Shown: positions 58,478 to 64,000 of the stretch, piece after piece | How the letters are laid out: each line of letters opens with the position of its first letter | Numbering within the stretch: the first letter of the stretch is position 1 | DNA from: Narthecium ossifragum | Taxonomy: Eukaryota; Streptophyta; Magnoliopsida; Dioscoreales; Nartheciaceae | Assembly (NCBI GenBank): GCA_963920575.1 | Contig: OY986969.1 | Location: 19,949,288 to 20,013,287 of the forward strand | Length of the DNA stretch: 64,000 bases | Reading direction: 5' to 3' | The notes under the pieces: model-generated | Seen by the model: only the letters and a program-made list of their open reading frames with translations | The model's database searches: none | Told to the model about the DNA's origin: nothing | Program-made: the position numbers and the translations under genes

Positions 58478-59890
58478 CTACAAATGTATAATCTTCTGAA
58501 CTTCGAGTTCAACTTGACTCGTCCTAGGATCAAGATGAGATAACGTCGAGGTACACCAAACAATTTCATTCTGAGCTTCTGGCTTCTTCTTGCCTCCCTC
58601 TAATGGTGGGCAAACTGGCTCATCAAAGTGGCAGTCGGCAAAGCGTGCCCTAAACAAATCTCCTGTCAAAGGCTTGAGGTATCTAAAGATAGAAGGAGAA
58701 TCAAAGGCAACATAAATTCCAGGAATTGGAACATAAACAACACATCCAAAAATCTTCAGGTGGCAAATGTTTGGTTGCTGACCAAAACCAAGTTGCAATG
58801 GTGAGAATTTATGATATGCAGATGGTATGATACGGATCAAAGATGCTGCATGTAATATAGCATGCCCCCAAGCAGATATAGATAACTTGGACTTCACAAG
58901 CAATGGTCTATCTATGAGTTGGATACGTTTAATAAGTTATATTGTTAGGCCATTCTAATTATGTATGTGTGCAACAGGGTGTTCAGCAGTTATCCCTATT
59001 GATACACAATAATCGTTAAACACTTGAGAGGTAAACTCAACAGCAAAATCTAAACGTATGGTATGGATAGGGCAGTCTGGGAATTGGGCTCGTAATTGAA
59101 TAATCTGAGCTAAGAGCTTAGCAAACGCAATGTTACGAGTGGATGGAAGACATACATGTGACCATCGTGTTGATGCGTCTATGAGGACCACAAAAGTAGC
59201 CCACTAGAAGGATGAATGGCCCCACATATATCACATTGAATTCGTTCCAAGAAATTTGGGGATTCAGATGTGACCTTATAGGGAGATGGTCTCACCTCAG
59301 TTTCCCTTGGGAGCAAGAAGCACATATATATTCATTGGGTAAAAAAATCTTCTTGTTCTTAAGGCTATGCCCATATGAATATATAGTGATTCGATGCATC
59401 ATCATCGAGCCAGGATGACCAAGTTGATCATGTCGTAGCATAAACTCCTTTCAATTAGAGCACTTCTGGAGCATCATAGCTTGTGATTCTATTGGTCTTA
59501 TTTTCGTATAATATAGACCAGAAGAAAGGGCATGAAGTCTTTCAAGTACATGCTTCTGGCATGAAGTTTTAAGTGGGATGCATAAATACTCGACACCACT
59601 TTCACTCGTCGTTTCAACATGATATCCATTACTGTATAGATTCTTGAAACTGAGTAGATTTCTTCTAAATCTAGTGGAGTATAATGCATCATCGATTGAT
59701 AGTTTTGTTCTTTCTCTGGGCAAAACAATTGTTGCTCTTTCAGAGTCTTTAATCAAGTCTACATGACTAGATATTGTATTAACATTTTATTCTTTCAATG
59801 TTAACTGTGAAAAGTACTTACGATCTCGAAGTATCGTATTTGTTGTTTTACTATCTGCAAGACATGCATCACATCCATCTAGGAAACAAT
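58478..59890 (-). pseudogene. Copia element 2: protease and integrase
   Basis: The protease site reads LADSKTT (about 59870; family LADSATT). Then LSIDDALYSTRFRRNLLSFK and HALSSGLYYTKI. The integrase core includes MVLIDASTRWSHVCLPSTRN, FPDCPIHTIRLDFAVEFTSQ (family RLDNAGEF, so Asn and Gly are lost) and EHPVAHIHN before a stop at 58955. The end reads WGHAILHAASLIRI and HLKIFGCVVYVPI. The zinc-binding part (about 59190-59450) is reduced by frameshifts. Confidence 0.85.
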
Positions 59891-59998
59891 TACAGTAGTA
59901 GATATATCCATAGAATATTCATAAACTTTTAAGTACATAAAATAACAAGCTAAGTTCATACTAGTGGAATAAAAACACACTAGTTATATTACGTAACA

Positions 59999-62413
59999 CT
60001 AGTTAATATCCATCCAGTCTTCAGGACCTGCGAGGAAATCCGATACATCCAGAAATGTACCAACCATGGGGTTATCAGGGAGTAGGATATTAGCCAGCCC
60101 GTTAAAATCTGTGAAGTTCATCTCAACACACTTCTTCTTCCCATTTGCTATGTGTTGCTCCACAATATGCTTGGGCGCACGATAGGTGCGAGACCAGTGC
60201 CATTTCTCCCCACATCGGTAACACTCATCATCCCTTCTCTTATAAGTTTCTTCCTGAGGCTCTTTTCTCTTTTTATTCCCTGCTTGATCATTTTTAGGAA
60301 GAGGTTCAAAAGGATTGTATCATTTGCGATAATAATGAAACATATCATTACCTCGCCCATGACCAAGACCACGGCCTCGTCCGCGTCCACGTCTACGGCC
60401 ATGTTTATGACCGTATCCACGATAGCACTTGCATTTGATTCTGGAAATGGAGCAGAACCAAAGGGACGGGACTCATGATTTTTCAACATGATTTGGTTCT
60501 GTCTCTTAGCTCTAAGTAAGGCATCAATAAATTCATAATACTTTTTATAATCACGTTGCCTATTGATAAGTCACAGATTATATATAATTAAATCCCTTAA
60601 ATTACTTTGTTAGGCCTAGAGTAGGTGTATTTGATATCCTATTGTTTGATTTCAGGTTTAAGTAGGATTTGAGAAGAAATACAAGAAATTCGGCCAAATA
60701 TCACTAAATTATGTAAAAAGACTGCTTAGTCGACTGTTGGGAAATAAATCACCAGAACTTCTACATAACTCAAAATATTCTGAACTTCTGGGATATGAAC
60801 TAAGACTTCATGTTCTACAACTTTCATGTTGAACACTTTGTGAGATTCGCTATAGATTGGCGCCAGTTTTGAAGAAACGTTGGATCTATGAAAGTTGAAA
60901 TTTGAGAAAGACTGAAATTAATTAATGACGTGGCAGTGGAGAACCAGTCAAACCGACTGGAGCGATGGATCGGTTTTGAGTTTGATCGGTCGCTCGGATG
61001 ACATCATCAACCCGAAATTTAGGGAAATTAGAGTTTAAGTTCAATTATAACTCCTAATTTCGGGATGGAGGGTTTCGAATACATAAAGAGGTTATTTCAG
61101 CCTAAAATTATCATCTTTTCGACCACTTTTGGAGAAGAAGGCTAGGGTTTTGAAGATGGAGATCTTTCCGCGGGGATCGATGGCTTCCTTCCCAATACCT
61201 ATGGATCTTTCCTAGAAGATGTGTAACTAATTTTTAAACTTATGGATATCATGAAACCCTAGTGTAGCTTTTGATTTTCTTTTGTTTGATTCTTGTAAAC
61301 TTATTCTCAACATGATCTCATAAATATGATTTTAATGATTAGAGATTTGAGGGAACAGAGTTCATTTGAAGTATTTTCAGTCGTATAAGCTTTCTGTGAT
61401 TGTTTATAAAAATTTTTGAGATGGTTTTCATGTGATTTATGGTTTGCTTTTGAGATAGGCTATGCTATGTAGGATAGGTTCTGCCAAGGCCATTAGGAGT
61501 AGTATAACTTAAAGTAATCGTAGGATCGAAGACAACATATGCCAAGAAAGATAGGCCATGTCGTTAGGAACATAAATCTTATTTTAGGGATTCATATGAG
61601 CTTGTAGCCATATGATCCATAATGTTGAGAGAAGGGAACAAGAGGATAAGTAAAGAAGATTGAAGGTGAAGCTAGGGTGGATTGAGTAATCCCTAGGTAA
61701 TTCATAACTTGGTTCAAATCCTGATCACTTTACTTGCTTTCTTAGATAATTTTTAGATAATTCAACCAACATTTTGATTACTCCGCTTACGAATCAGTTT
61801 CGAGAATTGATTTTACTTTCCAACGTTTTCCCTGTGGATCGACTCTGGACTTCACCACTAATCTACCATGTAGGATAGTGATAGAATAAGGATTATATTT
61901 TGATTGAAGTTTGTTGCGCTTTAATGACACGCTTCGCAACACATCACCTATACTGCTGCTGTAAAATCAGGTTTGAGGCGTGGAAGGTGGAGAAGGTCTT
62001 CTCCAGTTTATCTTGGTCGGATACGGGTTGGCCACATAGTTCTAATTGAGAAGGTGAAGAGCTGAATTTTACTCACTAACAGTTTTAAAATCTTGAAAGC
62101 TTAGGTGCATCCAATCGTATTGAGCAATGGGTAAAACAATAGTTTTCAAGTGTTGAAACCTATCACTCATGTTTTTCCACAAATCTAGTGGGTCCTTCAC
62201 ACCAAGATACTCATTTTTTAGATCCTCGTGGATGTGACGACGGAGAAATATAATGACACTGTCTTTTTCATTTGGCGTGGTTGTATTCCCCTCCTCAATA
62301 GTGATTCCCATGTTTCTAGCATTAAGATGGAGTTCGGCATCCAACACCTATGATAAGTAATTACTGCCGGTAACATCTAGAGGGAGAAACTCCAACATCA
62401 CTAAACTAGCCAT
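59999..62413 (-). pseudogene. Copia element 2: gag, split by a solo LTR
   Basis: ATG at 62413 (MASLVMLEFLPLDVTGSNYL), then TAG in place of Trp, then VLDAELHLNARN, FLRRHIHEDLKNEYLGVKDP, LWKNMSDRFQHLKTIVLPIA and YDWMHLSFQDFKTVSE. After a frameshift near 62068 the frame gives QLELCGQPVSDQDKLEKTFS and LILQQQYR, where a solo gypsy LTR is inserted (60564-61946). After it come MLKNHESRPFGSAPFPE, an Arg/Gly-rich stretch and the knuckle CYRCGEKWHWSRTY, whose last Cys has become Tyr. The stop is at 59999. Confidence 0.9.
60564..61946 (+). mobile_element. Solo gypsy-type LTR (family alpha) in copia element 2
   Basis: Starts TGATAAGTCACAG and ends CGCAACACATCA; CCTAT flanks both sides (60559-60563 and 61947-61951), a perfect 5-bp duplication. 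It is the same family as the LTRs at 1-1201 and 5083-6403, with shared phrases such as ggtgtatttgatatcctattgtttgatttcag. Confidence 0.92.
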
Positions 62414-62499
62414 GATCAAACTGCACAAAATAAATATGCCAACAATTAAATAAAGTAAAGGAAATAGTAGCATTTTTGTTTTTACCCCATGTTTTCCTG

Positions 62500-62580
62500 A
62501 CGGATCGGTGATCCGGATTCGAACCATTGGCTTCATTCTTATAAGTCCGAGTGGCCGCGCTAACCACTCGGGTTGCCCTG
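62500..62580 (-). other. tRNA-like piece (SINE head or decayed tRNA)
   Basis: The minus strand reads GGGCAACCCGAGTGGTTAGCG, close to a tRNA D-arm/A-box, then about 40 bases on a perfect B-box GGTTCGAATCC (62515-62525 on the plus strand as ggattcgaacc). The acceptor-stem halves do not pair and the anticodon arm is poor, so it is not a working tRNA. It sits in the leader between primer site and gag of copia element 2. Confidence 0.4.
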
Positions 62581-62639
62581 AAGGGCCCGCAGATTTTTAT
62601 ACAAAAATTTATATATAGCGTAGTGAATTGTGTACTGCA

Positions 62640-62880
62640 TGTATCAAAATTTTCGACTTGAAATAATTAAACATCATATAAGCAATAAAATAAAATTTAG
62701 TATATGTACTTCTGGTGCAGAAAATATTTATACTTCAGGTACAAAAATATCAATGTGTGCTTCGGGAACCATGACAATATGTACTTCAGGTATAAAACTG
62801 TGTGCTTCAAACACTCTTTCAATTTGTACTTCGGGTACAAACTTTTGTATGTTTCAGGCACTACATATCTAAATCAGAAA
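62640..62880 (+). repeat. Short repeats around gtacttc(a/g)ggtac
   Basis: The phrase (t/a)tgtacttc(t/a/g)ggtac...a recurs at about 62704, 62735, 62780, 62827 and nearby, with a spacing of about 30-50 bp, in the leader of copia element 2. Open frames through it mirror the repeat. Confidence 0.5.
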
Positions 62881-63269
62881 TTGATATATTTCAAGAACAC
62901 ATATAAAGCAGAGGTTATTGAGATATACATGACGATGTTAATCTAGTAGAGTCTCGTACTGATAACGTGTTGTAAATAATTGGAACTTGAGCACATATTA
63001 AATAGAGAAAATAATAGGAAGCATGAGAGTAAGAAGAATGACCCACTAACTAAGGTATTCTTCTCACTTCAATTATATCTCATTTCATCAGCCGAATGCC
63101 TTTTTATAGACACAACATCCATAAGATTACCAAATACATGTGCCGCACATGCGTCTAAATTTAATGTAATTTTAATATTTGAGCACATGCTCAAATACAA
63201 TTTTGACATTTAAGCACATAGTTACTTTTGACCTTTTGGTCATCCACTAGTGAAACACATGTTACAACA

Positions 63270-64000
63270 ATAGTGATATTACAAAAACATTTGTTTTGCA
63301 AGATTACGACAGATGACCTCTGCATCTGATTAGACACAAATCTTTGAAAGTTCTACAAATCAGCAAAACAACGTTAATATGGTGTTATCAAGTTGTCTAT
63401 TTTTCAAAAAAACATGTAACCATCACTGCCACAATAGTCAAAATTTGTGGCTCTAATAAAAAAGATTGGCTATATTGTGAGCGACCATTAAATCATGAAA
63501 ACATATCATATATTATGTATATGGGCTATAATCGTCTTCATACATAGTTGGAATCCCATCATATATTGGAATGTGTTGAAATCAAGCTCTATAAATTGTT
63601 TGGCATTGCAGCATTTCTTGAAATACTTCTTCGGTGTATTGCAAGAACATTTCCTTTTCACACTCCCGATCAAATTTGCTTCCATTGCAATCTTTTTACA
63701 AAATTGCAAAATATCAAGAAGTTATGTACATAGCAATCACGAGAAGCAAGGAGGATTTTTTTGGTAGGGAATGTGACTAATGAACAACATGAACCAAACA
63801 GCTATATTGTAAGAAAAAGAGGAAAAAAACATGCATCCTACCTTGAATCTTATTCAATAATGGCCCGTTTGGTTCACAGTGAGGAATTAAATGAGAGAGG
63901 GAATGGATCAATAGACTGAGGATTGGAGTAATAATCATTGCGTTTGGTTGAACAAGAAATAAGAATGGGAATGATGGTTTCATATGTTTGGTATACATTT
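63270..64000. other. Flank without a recognisable gene; MITE start at the window end
   Basis: No coding region is supported. From about 63860, ggcccgtttggttcacagtgagga, with gcgtttggttgaac and atgtttggta further on, resembles the edge of a MITE of the GTTTGG type; the other end is outside the window. Confidence 0.4.

Larger units (their letters stand above)
55817..63269 (-). mobile_element. Copia element 2, nearly full length, decayed
   Basis: 3' LTR 55817-56135 and 5' LTR 62968-63269 both have TGTTGTAA...TTACAACA ends. Flanking 5-mers are ATGGT (55812-55816) and ATAGT (63270-63274), 4 of 5. A polypurine tract CCAAGGGGGAG (minus, 56136-56146) adjoins the 3' LTR; beside the 5' LTR the minus strand reads CGTTATCAGTACGAGACTC, a form seen as primer site in plant copia elements. 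Gag, protease, integrase, reverse transcriptase and RNase H follow in copia order. The LTR lengths differ by 17 bases, so it is older than the TR-GAG element. Confidence 0.93.

Noticed and set aside
55817..63274. Copia element 2 inserted into the middle of copia element 1
   Set aside because: Sequence after 63274 does not continue element 1's polymerase, so its 3' half was lost before or by another event.

Overview
This window reads as nuclear DNA of a flowering plant in a draft assembly (one run of 200 N at 38748-38947). The evidence is spliced plant 12-oxophytodienoate reductase (OPR) genes, GT-AG introns, and a dense nest of plant-type mobile elements: Ty3/gypsy, Ty1/copia, TR-GAG, LINE, MULE, hAT and small inverted-repeat elements (MITEs). 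I cannot place the species.

Layout. 1-6403 is a minus-strand gypsy element with about 1.3 kb LTRs, a tRNA-Asp-like primer site and only a decayed gag (a LARD-like derivative). 6404-8344 and 14084-14230 are GC-rich and GTTACTTTCC-type tandem repeats, split by a 5.7 kb MULE (8354-14074, 9-bp target duplication). The MULE carries two convergent genes: a spliced GRF zinc-finger protein and a mudrA-like transposase. 14345-15300 is an AT-rich 120-bp satellite. 16182-25716 is a 9.5 kb hAT element whose transposase gene is cut by two solo LTRs; removing each LTR and one target duplication restores the reading frame. 26515-28597 is a 5'-truncated LINE. 29539-36927 is a stack of LTRs, three deep at one point.

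The host genes are a tandem OPR pair on the minus strand: a broken copy crossing the gap (38482-39060) and a complete five-exon, 366-codon copy (43348-46167). Between them lies a MULE without transposase (39185-40976) that may carry host gene pieces. 47043-55816 is a copia element opened by four later insertions: a 2.7 kb LTR-gag-LTR element, a 2.8 kb solo LTR and two MITEs. 55817-63269 is a second copia element on the minus strand, with a solo gypsy LTR inside its gag gene.

The most unusual signal is shared by LTRs of otherwise unrelated families. Palindromic boxes close to GGATCGATCC or AGATCGATCT occur mostly in pairs whose start-to-start distance is 21-23 bp, about two turns of the helix. 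One LTR holds twelve such boxes upstream of a TATA box, and two families also share a GACGG(T/C)TCAGATCTAATC element between the boxes and the TATA.
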